DNA of 63,089 nucleotides from Thiomicrospira sp. (lineage in GTDB: Bacteria; Pseudomonadota; Gammaproteobacteria; Thiomicrospirales; Thiomicrospiraceae): assembly GCA_030826915.1 (NCBI GenBank), contig JAUUDE010000030.1:1-63089 (forward strand). Reading direction: 5' to 3'. The translations under genes and the position numbers were made by a program. The notes beneath the pieces were generated by a model. That model was not told where the DNA came from. It ran no database searches and saw only the letters and a program-made list of their open reading frames with translations. This document shows positions 32,304 through 42,258 of this stretch, one piece after another. The stretch's first letter is position 1. Every line of letters starts with the position of its first letter.

Positions 32304-32328
32304 AATAGCAAAATAAGTGAGAATAACT

Positions 32329-32856
32329 TTATTTTGCTTGGTAGGCTTTAACACCATTTAAGATTTCTGTACGCGCATCTTCAACATCGCCCCAACCATC
32401 TACTTTTACCCATTTTCCAGGTTCAAGATCTTTGTAGTGGCTAAAGAAGTGTTCAACTTGCTCTTTTAAAAGAGGAATGTCTTCTACTTTCTCGATGTTT
32501 GAGTAAATTGGTGTAAGTTTATCAACTGGAACAGCGATAACTTTTGCATCTTCACCACCGTCATCCGTCATTTTAAAGATACCAATTGGGCGACAACGAA
32601 TAACTGAACCAACTAAAAGAGGGTGTGGAGTAACAACTAATACATCTACTGGATCACCATCGTCAGACAAAGTGTCGTTAATGTAACCATAGTTAGCAGG
32701 GTAAGACATTGTTGCGCCTTGTAAGCGGTCAACCCATACAAGGTCGGTGTCTTTGTCTACTTCATACTTAACTGGCGCTGCAAATGCAGGAATTTCAATA
32801 ATAACATTTACGTCATTAGGCACATCTTTACCCGCAGGAACTGCTGAATATCCCAT
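32329..32856 (-). CDS. ppa: Inorganic pyrophosphatase
   Basis: [44 protein letters not shown]; start refined to the ATG at 32856. Confidence 0.96.
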   Translation of the reverse strand: MGYSAVPAGKDVPNDVNVIIEIPAFAAPVKYEVDKDTDLVWVDRLQGATMSYPANYGYINDTLSDDGDPVDVLVVTPHPLLVGSVIRCRPIGIFKMTDDGGEDAKVIAVPVDKLTPIYSNIEKVEDIPLLKEQVEHFFSHYKDLEPGKWVKVDGWGDVEDARTEILNGVKAYQAK

Positions 32857-32884
32857 TTTATTTTCCTTAATTTTTGTTAAAAGC

Positions 32885-32910
32885 AAAACACCCGCATTAG
32901 CGGGTGTTTT
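32885..32910 (-). terminator. Rho-independent terminator of fbp
   Basis: Reverse strand: aaaacacccgctaatgcgggtgttttg. Confidence 0.8.
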
Positions 32911-32932
32911 ATATTCAATAAGCTAAATAGGC

Positions 32933-33904
32933 TTATTTGTTATGGTATGCAACCACTTTAGCGACTTCGTTTTTAGAACCAAGTACAACTGGAACACGGT
33001 CGTGAATTCCTTGAGGAGCAACGTCCATAATATCCATACGACCTGTAGAAGAAGCACCACCAGCTTGTTCAACAATCATAGACATTGGATTACCTTCATA
33101 CATTAGACGAAGCTTACCAGCCTTTGATGGATCACGGTTATCATAAGGGTACATGAAGATACCACCACGGATAAGAATACGGTGTACTTCAGCTACCATA
33201 GAAGCAACCCAACGCATGTTGTAACGCTTACCTAGAGGGCCTTCTTCGCCTTGTAGACAGTCATCGATGTATTGCTTCATTTCTGGTTCCCAGAAACGCT
33301 GGTTAGACATGTTAATAGCAAATTCTGCTGTGTCTTCAGGAATCTGTAGAGCTTCTTTTGTTAAAACGAATTCACCGATGTTTGTGTCTAAAGTGAATAA
33401 GTTAACACCGTTACCTGTTGTCATTACTAATAAAGAAGATGGACCGTAAAGAACGTAACCAGCAGCAACTTGTTTGCGACCGTTTTGTAGAAATACTTCT
33501 TGGTTATCGCCAGATGTATCATCTTGAGCTTCTAGTACAGAGAAGATGGTACCCACAGAAAGGTTAACATCGATGTTTGAAGAACCGTCTAAAGGATCGA
33601 AAGTAACTAGGTACTTACCATCAGCGTTTGCTGCGATTGTGTAATCTTCTTCTTCAGAACCAACACCACGAACGTATGGGTTAGCAACTAAGATGTCTTT
33701 TAAAAGATCGTTAGAGATAACATCTAACATCTTTTGTGTTTCACCTTGAACGTTTTCGTCTTCAGTTGCGCCTAAGATACCAGCTAATTCACCTTGACTT
33801 AGTTTGTATGCGATGTCTTTACATGCAACCATTACGTCTTTGATAACGAGTTCTAGTTCAGCGTTAACGCCGTCGTTAGATAGTACTTGATCTAATCTTT
33901 TCAT
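32933..33904 (-). CDS. fbp: Fructose-1,6-bisphosphatase class I
   Basis: LVTFDPLDGSSNIDVNLSVGTIFSV; GGIFMYPYDNRDPSKAGKLRLMYEGNPMS; start refined to the ATG at 33904. Confidence 0.96.
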   Translation of the reverse strand: MKRLDQVLSNDGVNAELELVIKDVMVACKDIAYKLSQGELAGILGATEDENVQGETQKMLDVISNDLLKDILVANPYVRGVGSEEEDYTIAANADGKYLVTFDPLDGSSNIDVNLSVGTIFSVLEAQDDTSGDNQEVFLQNGRKQVAAGYVLYGPSSLLVMTTGNGVNLFTLDTNIGEFVLTKEALQIPEDTAEFAINMSNQRFWEPEMKQYIDDCLQGEEGPLGKRYNMRWVASMVAEVHRILIRGGIFMYPYDNRDPSKAGKLRLMYEGNPMSMIVEQAGGASSTGRMDIMDVAPQGIHDRVPVVLGSKNEVAKVVAYHNK

Positions 33905-34152
33905 CGAGGATCTCTCTGTAATAAATATTGAAATAATAAACCTTTTAATTTTAACACGCACGGGCGATGTATATCAATGTAATATCTCTATAAGAAAAGA
34001 TTAACTTCTATTCTAGTCCTGTTTGTAGGTTGACCCTTTATGGGTTTTTTGTAATTTATCGCTGCCGTTTTATCTGCCTGAGAATGGTATAATGAGATGT
34101 TAAAGAGTTAATGTATGTTCTTTTCGAACACAAATGGATTAAGAGTAAAGTT

Positions 34153-35598
34153 ATGAAGTTTATCGTTAAATTATTTCCTGAGATTATGATTAAGGGCGGA
34201 CCAGTCAAAAAACGTATGGTAAGTATGTTAAGCGATAACCTTCGAACTTTACTTTATAGAATAGATAAGTCCATTGAGGTAAAACGTTTTTGGGACAAAA
34301 TAGAGGTTCAGGTTGAAGATGGTTTGGCAGATGCGGTTCGTAAAGTTCTGCGACAAACACCAGGCGTAGAACAGTACTTAGAAGTTATTCAGTTCGATAC
34401 GGGTGAAAATTTAGAGCGTATTGCGGAGAAAGTCGCTGAACATCAATTAAATCTAATTGAAGGTAAAACTTTTGTTGTTAGAGCCAAGCGCAGTGGTGAG
34501 CATGAAGCAACCTCGTTTGAAATTGAACGTTATGTGGGTGCTTACATGTTTGAGCATGGTAACCCTGCTGGTGTAGATTTAAAAAATCCACAAGTAAAAA
34601 TTGAATTTGAATTGAATCAAAACACGTTAAATATCATCACTAGAAGGCAAGCAGGCCTGGGTGGGTTTCCTATTGGTACTCAAGGTGATGTTTTATCACT
34701 CATGTCTGGCGGGTTTGATTCGACGGTGGCCAGCTACTTAACAATGAAACGTGGCCTTAAAACCCACTTTGTTTTCTTTAATTTAGGTGGTGCAGCGCAC
34801 GAAGTGGGTGTTAAGCAAGTTGCACTGTATTTGTGGAGTCAGTTTGGTGCTTCACATAGGGTTCAGTTTGTTTCAGTGCCATTTGAGGAAGTTGTTGAAG
34901 AGATTTTTAGGTCTACGCATGAAAGTTATATGGGCGTGACTTTAAAACGATTGATGATTATGGCTTCTGAAAAATTAGCTGATGTTATGGGTATTGATGC
35001 ATTAGTAACAGGGGAGAGTGTGGCGCAGGTAAGTAGCCAAACATTGCGCAACTTAGCGGTTATTGATGAGGTGTCTGAGAAGCTAATTTTAAGACCTTTG
35101 GCAACCATGAATAAGCCAGAAATTATTGAAATTGCTGATAGCATAGGTACACGTCAATTTGCTGAAAATATGCCTGAATACTGTGGCGTGATTTCTAAAA
35201 ATCCAGTAACAAACGCTTCTTTTACTAGAATGGAAAAAGAAGCCAGTCGTTTTAATTATGATGTGCTTGAAAGAGCGGTGGAACAATCGGTAACCATTCC
35301 AGTCGATAAGATTGTTGAAGATGTGAATACAGCGGCTCCAGTGGAGGTGGTTAACGAACCATTGGGAGCAAAGGTTATTGATATTCGTCGAGAGTCTGAG
35401 ATTTCTCATGCTCCATTAAGTATTGAAAGTATGAATATTCCTTTTAATGAATTAAATAGAACATTTAAAACCTTGAATCAGTCGGAACAGTATCTGTTGT
35501 ATTGTGAAAAAGGTGTTATGAGTCAGTTACACGCTCAATATTTAAGGGATGCAGGTTATAAGAATGTGCGTGTCTATCGTCCCAATACATCTAAGTGA
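34153..35598 (+). CDS. thiI: tRNA 4-thiouridine synthetase ThiI with C-terminal rhodanese domain
   Basis: MKFIVKLFPEIMIKGGPVKKRM; LSLMSGGFDSTVASYL; LLYCEKGVMSQLHAQYLRDAGYKNVRVYRP. Confidence 0.95.
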   Translation: MKFIVKLFPEIMIKGGPVKKRMVSMLSDNLRTLLYRIDKSIEVKRFWDKIEVQVEDGLADAVRKVLRQTPGVEQYLEVIQFDTGENLERIAEKVAEHQLNLIEGKTFVVRAKRSGEHEATSFEIERYVGAYMFEHGNPAGVDLKNPQVKIEFELNQNTLNIITRRQAGLGGFPIGTQGDVLSLMSGGFDSTVASYLTMKRGLKTHFVFFNLGGAAHEVGVKQVALYLWSQFGASHRVQFVSVPFEEVVEEIFRSTHESYMGVTLKRLMIMASEKLADVMGIDALVTGESVAQVSSQTLRNLAVIDEVSEKLILRPLATMNKPEIIEIADSIGTRQFAENMPEYCGVISKNPVTNASFTRMEKEASRFNYDVLERAVEQSVTIPVDKIVEDVNTAAPVEVVNEPLGAKVIDIRRESEISHAPLSIESMNIPFNELNRTFKTLNQSEQYLLYCEKGVMSQLHAQYLRDAGYKNVRVYRPNTSK

Positions 35599-35685
35599 AC
35601 GTTTTGTATCAGTCGTTTATTAGTAGAGTCTAAGATATTTTCTGTTTTTACTTGAATTCTTGAACGAACAATTCAAGCTTGTGAG

Positions 35686-37257
35686 CTACTCAAAAGGCGA
35701 GTTTTTGATATCAAGAAGATGTTCACGGTTTTTAACGTTATTGTTATGAATCGTTTTGGTTTTTAATGCATTTTTTTCAAAATGCTGTTCAATTTTTTGC
35801 TCTTTTAGTTGGTGTTTTTTCACTGCGAGTTGTTTTGACAGTTTTAATGCGATTTTCGTTTTTTGAATTTCAGTCACATAATCAACCGTTTCGTGACCAA
35901 TTTTATTTCTTGCAATTACTTCTACGTTGTAATGCCATTTATGAGGATCTAAGCCTTTGGCTTTTGCAATACGTTGCAGTTTACGAATTCTTCCAGGCCC
36001 TGCGTTGTATGCGGCAAGTGTAAAGTTAATTTTGTCTTCCTTCGAATATTCCGGTTTGTCAAAATAATAATCACGTATAAATGCTAGGTATTTTGTTCCC
36101 GCTAAAATGTTGTTTTCAAGATTGTGAATATTAGGAACGTTGACAATTTTTGATTTAGCCGTAGAAGGTTTAATTTGCATGATGCCAACTGCATTAGCAT
36201 GGCTTCTTAAGTTTTGCTTAAAACCTGATTCTTGATAGGCTTGGGATGCAATTAAGTACCAATCAAAATCAAAGAATTCAGCGTATTTTTGAAAATAATA
36301 TTGCAAGCAGGGTGTTTCGTTTAATGCACTTAATGACAGGGGCTGTTTAATCCAGAAAGGATTTTTGAAATATTTTTTAAAGACGCTGTTGCCAAGTAGT
36401 TTTCCTGGTTTTGCATAGGCTTTAACAAACTCGTCTAAGGAGTTTTTGAGTTGGGGTAGGTTTTTATTGATTGCCCATGCAATTTTACCGCCATGGTAAA
36501 AAATAAAGTCTTCTTGTAAACGAATCTTTGGGTATATTTTTTTATAAATTTCTGCGATATGACTATCAACAACGGTATAGTCAAACAGCCCTGCATTAAC
36601 CATTTCTAAAAGATCTTCAGCTTCAAGAAGAGGGTTGGCTTTAACAACTTCAATGGCAGGTAATCCAAGGCGCCCTAAAGCTTGATTCATCTTTTCTATA
36701 TGGATGATGTAGCTACTATTTGAAACAACAATAATCTGCTTTCCAGAAAGTTCTTGTAAGGTTTTAGGGGCTGGATTGTTGGTGTTTGAGACAAGTATTT
36801 CTTTGACATCTTTGATATAAGGTTCTGAAAAATCTATAAATGCTTGACGCTCTGGTGTAATGGTTAAACCAGAAGCAACAATGTCCCCAAGACCTGCCTT
36901 TAGGTCAGGAATTAATCGTTCAAATGGACGGGCTAAAAATACAATGTGCGTTTTATAGCGTTTTTTTCTAGGGCCACGGTTAATGTATTTTTCATACTCT
37001 TTCATTAAATCGTGTTCAATGCCGCGGTCGCCACGCTTGGTGTGAAAAAAATTGGTTCGATTATAGCTAACAAGTACTCTTAAAATTCGTCTCTCTCTAA
37101 TCTCTTTAAGGTCGCCTATAAAAGGTTTGTTAATCATTTCACTTACGGTTTGTGCGTCAGTTTCCGCAAGCAATGCTTGACTAAAAGCCATTAACCACAA
37201 AATGATTATGCTTGAAATCATAGGTGCGATACGCGTTGAGAAAATTGACTTATGCAA
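35686..37257 (-). CDS. MltF-like membrane-bound lytic transglycosylase (SBP_bac_3 + SLT domains)
   Basis: 523 aa; LRVLVSYNRTNFFHTKRGDRGIEHDLMKEYEKY; QAYQESGFKQNLRSHANAVGIMQIKPSTA; FTLAAYNAGPGRIRKLQ. Confidence 0.9.
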   Translation of the reverse strand: MHKSIFSTRIAPMISSIIILWLMAFSQALLAETDAQTVSEMINKPFIGDLKEIRERRILRVLVSYNRTNFFHTKRGDRGIEHDLMKEYEKYINRGPRKKRYKTHIVFLARPFERLIPDLKAGLGDIVASGLTITPERQAFIDFSEPYIKDVKEILVSNTNNPAPKTLQELSGKQIIVVSNSSYIIHIEKMNQALGRLGLPAIEVVKANPLLEAEDLLEMVNAGLFDYTVVDSHIAEIYKKIYPKIRLQEDFIFYHGGKIAWAINKNLPQLKNSLDEFVKAYAKPGKLLGNSVFKKYFKNPFWIKQPLSLSALNETPCLQYYFQKYAEFFDFDWYLIASQAYQESGFKQNLRSHANAVGIMQIKPSTAKSKIVNVPNIHNLENNILAGTKYLAFIRDYYFDKPEYSKEDKINFTLAAYNAGPGRIRKLQRIAKAKGLDPHKWHYNVEVIARNKIGHETVDYVTEIQKTKIALKLSKQLAVKKHQLKEQKIEQHFEKNALKTKTIHNNNVKNREHLLDIKNSPFE

Positions 37258-37546
37258 AAGCCTATCCTAAAAGAATTGTTTAGGCATATTCTATTAGAGT
37301 TATCTAGCGAATAAAAGCCCAAATTTATTAGGTAGTTGATAAGAAATTATTGAGGCTGTTTATATGCTATTTTTGTCAAAAATAGGTAGAGGTTTGGAAT
37401 GCAAGAGTCATGCTTTAATGATATGAGTTAATTTTTTTAATCATTTTTTTGTTTAGAACGGATTCTTTAGCCTGTTTTAAGGTAAATGTAGATAAAATCA
37501 TACAACGAATAGTAAATTTTAAAGCTTGAAGCTAAGGGGAAGGGAC

Positions 37547-38959
37547 GTGCGAAAGGTTGAATGTGTAATTCTAGGTGCTGGTACATCAGGTTTAACAGCA
37601 ATGGATGAAATTCGTAAAAAGACCGATGATTTTGTCATTATCAACGGAGGCCCATTAGGTACAACTTGCGCTAGAGTCGGTTGTATGCCTTCTAAAGCGA
37701 TGATTCAATCCGCCAACTTGTTTCATAAACGTAATGCTTTAAGTGAGTTTGGTCTTGAAGGTGGTGAAAGTTTACAGGTTGATACGGTCAAGGTCTTAGA
37801 ACGAGTTAGAAGGTTAAGAGATCGTTTTACAAATGGTGTGCAGTCAGGATCAACGGCAACCTTAAAAGAGGGACAATTTATTGATGGCTACGCGAGTTTT
37901 ATTGGGCCAAATCAAATAGAAGTTAATGGTGAAAAGATTCAGGCTGAAAAAGTGATTATTGCAACCGGTTCAAGACCTGTTGTACCTGAACCATGGAAAG
38001 CGCTAGGTGACAAGCTGTTAACCAGTGATGAGATTTTTGAGTTGCCGAAATTGCCAAAACGTATTGCGGTAGTGGGTTTGGGCATTATTGGTTTAGAGTT
38101 AGGGCAAGCGTTGTCTAGATTGGGGGTTGAAGTGATTGGTTTTGAAATGCTAAAAACGGTTGGAGGCCTGTCAGCGCCCTCTGCGATAGATAAAGCGATT
38201 GAGTTGTTTAAGCAGGAGTTTCCAATTCATTTGGGGGCGGCTGCCAAATTAGAAAACACAGAAACAGGTGTTTTAGTTAAGTTAGAGAATGAGTCGTTTG
38301 AAGTAGATGCCGTGCTCGCTTCTTTAGGAAGACGCCCAAATATTGACAACTTAGATTTGCAGCAAGCAGGTATTAACTTGAATGAGCAAGGAATGCCAAG
38401 TTTTGATATTAATACAATGCAGATTGAAGATAAGCCGCTGTTTATTGCAGGGGATGTAAATGCTTATAGACCAATTTTGCATGAGGCCGCTCATGAAGGC
38501 AAGATTGCGGTGTTAAATGCAATCTCTTACCCTGAAGTAACCGCTTATCAAAGAAAAACACCATTAGGTATTGCATTTACTGATCCAGATATTGGATTTT
38601 TTGGTGCAAATTACCGTGATTTAGATTTTTCTAAAACAGAAGTAGTAAGTTTTAACTTAGAAAAAAGTAATGGTCGTGCAATTGTAATGGCAGAAGATCA
38701 TGGTGTTATTTGTTTGTATGGAGATAAACAGACAAGGCGTCTAATTGGTGGTGAAATTGTGATGCCTCATGCTGAACACTTCACGCATTTATTGACTTGG
38801 GCTGTAGAGCAGAATATGACGGTATTAGATTTAATTAAAATGCCTTTCTATCATCCAGTGCTAGAAGAGGCAATTGAGTCGGCTTTATACAAGCTATATC
38901 AAGCCCTATATCCAGAACAAGAAAGAGGAATTAAAGCAGAGTTAACAGTAATGCAATAA
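37547..38959 (+). CDS. Dihydrolipoamide dehydrogenase-like FAD/NAD oxidoreductase
   Basis: VRKVECVILGAGTSGLTAMDEIRKK; GPLGTTCARVGCMPSKAMI redox motif; GTG at 37547 follows a purine-rich RBS. Confidence 0.88.
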   Translation: MRKVECVILGAGTSGLTAMDEIRKKTDDFVIINGGPLGTTCARVGCMPSKAMIQSANLFHKRNALSEFGLEGGESLQVDTVKVLERVRRLRDRFTNGVQSGSTATLKEGQFIDGYASFIGPNQIEVNGEKIQAEKVIIATGSRPVVPEPWKALGDKLLTSDEIFELPKLPKRIAVVGLGIIGLELGQALSRLGVEVIGFEMLKTVGGLSAPSAIDKAIELFKQEFPIHLGAAAKLENTETGVLVKLENESFEVDAVLASLGRRPNIDNLDLQQAGINLNEQGMPSFDINTMQIEDKPLFIAGDVNAYRPILHEAAHEGKIAVLNAISYPEVTAYQRKTPLGIAFTDPDIGFFGANYRDLDFSKTEVVSFNLEKSNGRAIVMAEDHGVICLYGDKQTRRLIGGEIVMPHAEHFTHLLTWAVEQNMTVLDLIKMPFYHPVLEEAIESALYKLYQALYPEQERGIKAELTVMQ

Positions 38960-39070
38960 AGTTCTCTAACTATTTGTTATAATACCGCCAATTTTTATAA
39001 TTAACGTTCTGACATTTGTCACTTAGTGGAGTTTTTTAGGTGATAAACAAGGAACGTTTTTAACATTTAG

Positions 39071-41413
39071 ATGGTATTCGTGAGTAAAGAAAATACATCG
39101 GGTCAACAGGATCCACATGCACAGCGTGAAGCTGATAAGTATGAAAACCCAATTCCAAGTCGTGAGTTTATTTTAGAAGCTTTAGAAGAATCTCAAAAAC
39201 CTTTAAGACTGTATCAAGTAGCTAAGATCGTGGATGTTGATGAGGATGATGAAGAGCGCTTCGAAGCTTTGTCTCGTCGTATGAAAGCGATGGTTCGTGA
39301 TGGCCAGTTAATTCGCAATCGCCGCGGAGCGTTTGGTTTGTTAAAGAAAATGGATCTTGTAAAAGGTCGTGTTTTAGGTCATCCAGATGGTTATGGTTTT
39401 TTAGTGCCAGAAGAAGGTGGTAAAGATCTATTCTTATCTGAAAAAGAGATGCATAAAGTATTGCATGGCGATATTGTCATTGCTTCGGTGATTGGTGAAG
39501 ATCGTCGTGGTCGTCAAGAAGGTGCTATTGTTGAAGTTGCAGAGCACAATACAACTCAAATTTTAGGTCGTTTAAATCATGAAGATGGCCTGTCTTGGGT
39601 TCGTCCAAATAACAATCGTATAACTCAAGATGTTTTTATTCCTAAAGATGGCTTACTAGAAGCAAAAGAAGAGCAAGTTGTATTAGTTGAAATTCTTCAT
39701 CAGCCTACTGCACGTTCAGGACCAATTGGAAAAATTATCGAAGTAGTAGGTGACTATATGTCAGCTGGAATGGAGATTGATTCAGCCATTCATGCTTATG
39801 GCATCCCAAATAGTTGGTCTGAAGAGCTAGAAGCCGAATTAGCGCAAATTCCTGATGAGGTCGTCGAAGCGGATCTAGAAGGTCGTAAAGATTTACGTGG
39901 CATGCAGTTAGTGACTATCGATGGTTCAGATACCAAAGATTTTGATGACGCTGTTTTTGCTAAACGTCGTAAAAATGGTTGGCGTTTAGTTGTGGCCATC
40001 GCTGATGTTTCTCACTATGTTAAGCCAGGAACTGAGCTTGATAAGGAAGCTTATAAACGTGGTAATTCGGTTTATTTCCCACAACGTGTTGTGCCAATGC
40101 TGCCTTCTAAGTTATCAGATGGACTTTGTTCTTTGAATCCTCATGTTGATCGTTTATGCATGGTTGCAGATTTAATGATTACCGAAGATGGAAAATTAGA
40201 AAAGAGCCAGTTTTATCAAGCGGTGATGAACTCTAAAGCGCGTTTAACCTATAACCAGGTTTACGATATGTTGACGAATGAAAAATCGGAATATCGTGAA
40301 GAGTTTGCGGGCCAGTTATCTAACGTTGAAGAACTCTATAATCTATACAAAGTACTAAAAGTTGCGCGTGCTGAACGTGGTGCTTTAGAGTTTGAAACAA
40401 CAGAAACACGTATGGTTTTTGATGAAAACCGTAAAATTCAAGAAATTGTACCTGTACACCGTAATGAAGCTCATAAGTTGATTGAAGAGTGTATGTTAAT
40501 GGCAAACGTGGCAACGGCACGTTACCTTAAATGGCATAAAATGCCAATGCTTTATCGTGTACATGAAAAACCAATGGAAGAGCGTCTAAAAAACTTAAGA
40601 ACCTTCTTAGGTGATTTTGGTCTAACTCTTGAAGGTGGTGATGAGCCAACCGCACATGATTATGCCGCTGTTGCTGAAAAAGTTGCCGGTGAGCCGCATG
40701 AGCACTTGGTTCAGACTGTATTGTTGAGAAGTATGAATCAAGCCGTGTACCAGCCAGAAAATAAAGGTCACTTTGGTTTAAATTATGACCATTATGCGCA
40801 CTTTACGTCACCTATTCGTCGTTACCCTGATCTGTTAATTCACCGTGCCATTCGTCATGTGTGGAGTAAAAAAGGTGTTGAGAACTTTGAATACAATGAT
40901 TCACAAATGGTGGATTTGGGTCAACACTGCTCCGATACAGAAAGACGTGCTGACGAAGCGACTCGTGATGCTGTCACTTTCTTGAAGTGTGAGTTCTTGT
41001 CCCACCGTATTGGTGGTGAATATGAAGCGGTTGTTTCAGCAGCAACAAACTTTGGTCTTTTTGTTGAGTTACAACCTTTGTACGTTGAAGGCTTAGTACA
41101 TATTACTGAACTGGGTGAAGATTACTTCCATTACGATAACGCTCGTCACTGCCTTAAAGGTGAACGTACAGGTAAGGTTTATCGTTTAGGTGACAGAATT
41201 AAGGTTCAGGTTGCTCAGGTTAATTTAGATGATCGTAAGGTAGATTTACGTTTTATTGAAAGCTTAACAGAGCATGCAGAGCCAGAAACTGACAAAACAG
41301 GCGATGAATCTACTGGTGAAGACGCACAGTCAACGGCTGAAGAAAAACCGCAACGTAAAAAACGTTATTACCGTAAAAAGAAGCGTTCAAACACAAAGCC
41401 TAAGGCTGAGTAA
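39071..41413 (+). CDS. rnr: Ribonuclease R
   Basis: 780 aa; TIDGSDTKDFDDAVFAKR; YAHFTSPIRRYPDLLIHRAI; basic tail. Confidence 0.97.
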   Translation: MVFVSKENTSGQQDPHAQREADKYENPIPSREFILEALEESQKPLRLYQVAKIVDVDEDDEERFEALSRRMKAMVRDGQLIRNRRGAFGLLKKMDLVKGRVLGHPDGYGFLVPEEGGKDLFLSEKEMHKVLHGDIVIASVIGEDRRGRQEGAIVEVAEHNTTQILGRLNHEDGLSWVRPNNNRITQDVFIPKDGLLEAKEEQVVLVEILHQPTARSGPIGKIIEVVGDYMSAGMEIDSAIHAYGIPNSWSEELEAELAQIPDEVVEADLEGRKDLRGMQLVTIDGSDTKDFDDAVFAKRRKNGWRLVVAIADVSHYVKPGTELDKEAYKRGNSVYFPQRVVPMLPSKLSDGLCSLNPHVDRLCMVADLMITEDGKLEKSQFYQAVMNSKARLTYNQVYDMLTNEKSEYREEFAGQLSNVEELYNLYKVLKVARAERGALEFETTETRMVFDENRKIQEIVPVHRNEAHKLIEECMLMANVATARYLKWHKMPMLYRVHEKPMEERLKNLRTFLGDFGLTLEGGDEPTAHDYAAVAEKVAGEPHEHLVQTVLLRSMNQAVYQPENKGHFGLNYDHYAHFTSPIRRYPDLLIHRAIRHVWSKKGVENFEYNDSQMVDLGQHCSDTERRADEATRDAVTFLKCEFLSHRIGGEYEAVVSAATNFGLFVELQPLYVEGLVHITELGEDYFHYDNARHCLKGERTGKVYRLGDRIKVQVAQVNLDDRKVDLRFIESLTEHAEPETDKTGDESTGEDAQSTAEEKPQRKKRYYRKKKRSNTKPKAE

Positions 41414-42153
41414 TGAAACAAGAAGTTATTTACGGACTGCATGCGATTGAAAAGTTTCTCAAGCAGTCACCGCAGTCGGTTTTTACTATCAGCTTTTTAA
41501 AAGGTCGTTTAAATAATCGTCAGCAAGATTTGCATAATCAAGCTAAGTCTTTAGGTTTAAATATTGAGTTAGTCTCAAAATCGGCTTTTAATAAGATTGA
41601 TGGTAATCATCAAGGTGTTATGGCAACGGTTGCTAAACAGGCCGATTTAAAAGAGTCAGACTTAAAAAAACTGATTGAAGAGACCGCAAATCCATTATTT
41701 ATCTTTTTAGATGAAGTTCAAGATCCTCATAATTTAGGTGCGATATTACGAACTGCGGATGCGGTTGGTGTGCATGCGGTAATTATTCCTAAGCACAATT
41801 CTGTTGGTATGAATGCAACCGTTCGTAAAGTGGCTTCTGGTGCAGCAGATAACGTTAAGTTATTTGTTGTTTCTAACTTAACCAGAACAATCAAAGAGAT
41901 GCAGCAAGCAGGTATGTGGATGATTGGTTTGGCAGGCGAAACAGAACAAACTATTTATGACCATGATCTAACCGGTTCTATTGGTATTGTAATGGGAACC
42001 GAAGGTAGCGGGTTACGCCGCCTAACTAGAGAAGCATGTGATCACCTGGCAGCGATTCCAATGGTAGGCGTGGTAGAGAGTTTAAATGTTTCGGTTGCCA
42101 CGGGCGTGACTGTTTATGAAGCATTCAGACAACGTCATATCAAATCTAAGTAA
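41413..42153 (+). CDS. rlmB: 23S rRNA (Gm2251) 2'-O-methyltransferase
   Basis: VIYGLHAIEKFL; FLDEVQDPHNLGAILRTADAVGVHAVIIP; VMGTEGSGLRRLTREACDHLAAIPMVGVVESLNVSVATGV. Confidence 0.95.
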   Translation: MKQEVIYGLHAIEKFLKQSPQSVFTISFLKGRLNNRQQDLHNQAKSLGLNIELVSKSAFNKIDGNHQGVMATVAKQADLKESDLKKLIEETANPLFIFLDEVQDPHNLGAILRTADAVGVHAVIIPKHNSVGMNATVRKVASGAADNVKLFVVSNLTRTIKEMQQAGMWMIGLAGETEQTIYDHDLTGSIGIVMGTEGSGLRRLTREACDHLAAIPMVGVVESLNVSVATGVTVYEAFRQRHIKSK

Positions 42154-42215
42154 ACGAATTAAACAGCGTATTACTAGTTTTAACGGCATATTAAACCTAA
42201 TTCCTAATAGAAGTA

Positions 42216-42249
42216 TTTACAAAGCTACCAGGCCTGGTAACTTTGTAAA
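42216..42249. repeat. 34-bp imperfect palindrome centred on ACCAGGCCTGGT between convergent rlmB and the PfkB-Rieske gene
   Basis: tttacaaagctaccagg/cctggtaactttgtaaa; one mismatched pair. Confidence 0.9.
42227..42238. repeat. ACCAGGCCTGGT palindrome
   Basis: Exact 12-mer between convergent genes. Confidence 0.95.
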
Positions 42250-42258
42250 AGCTTGTTT

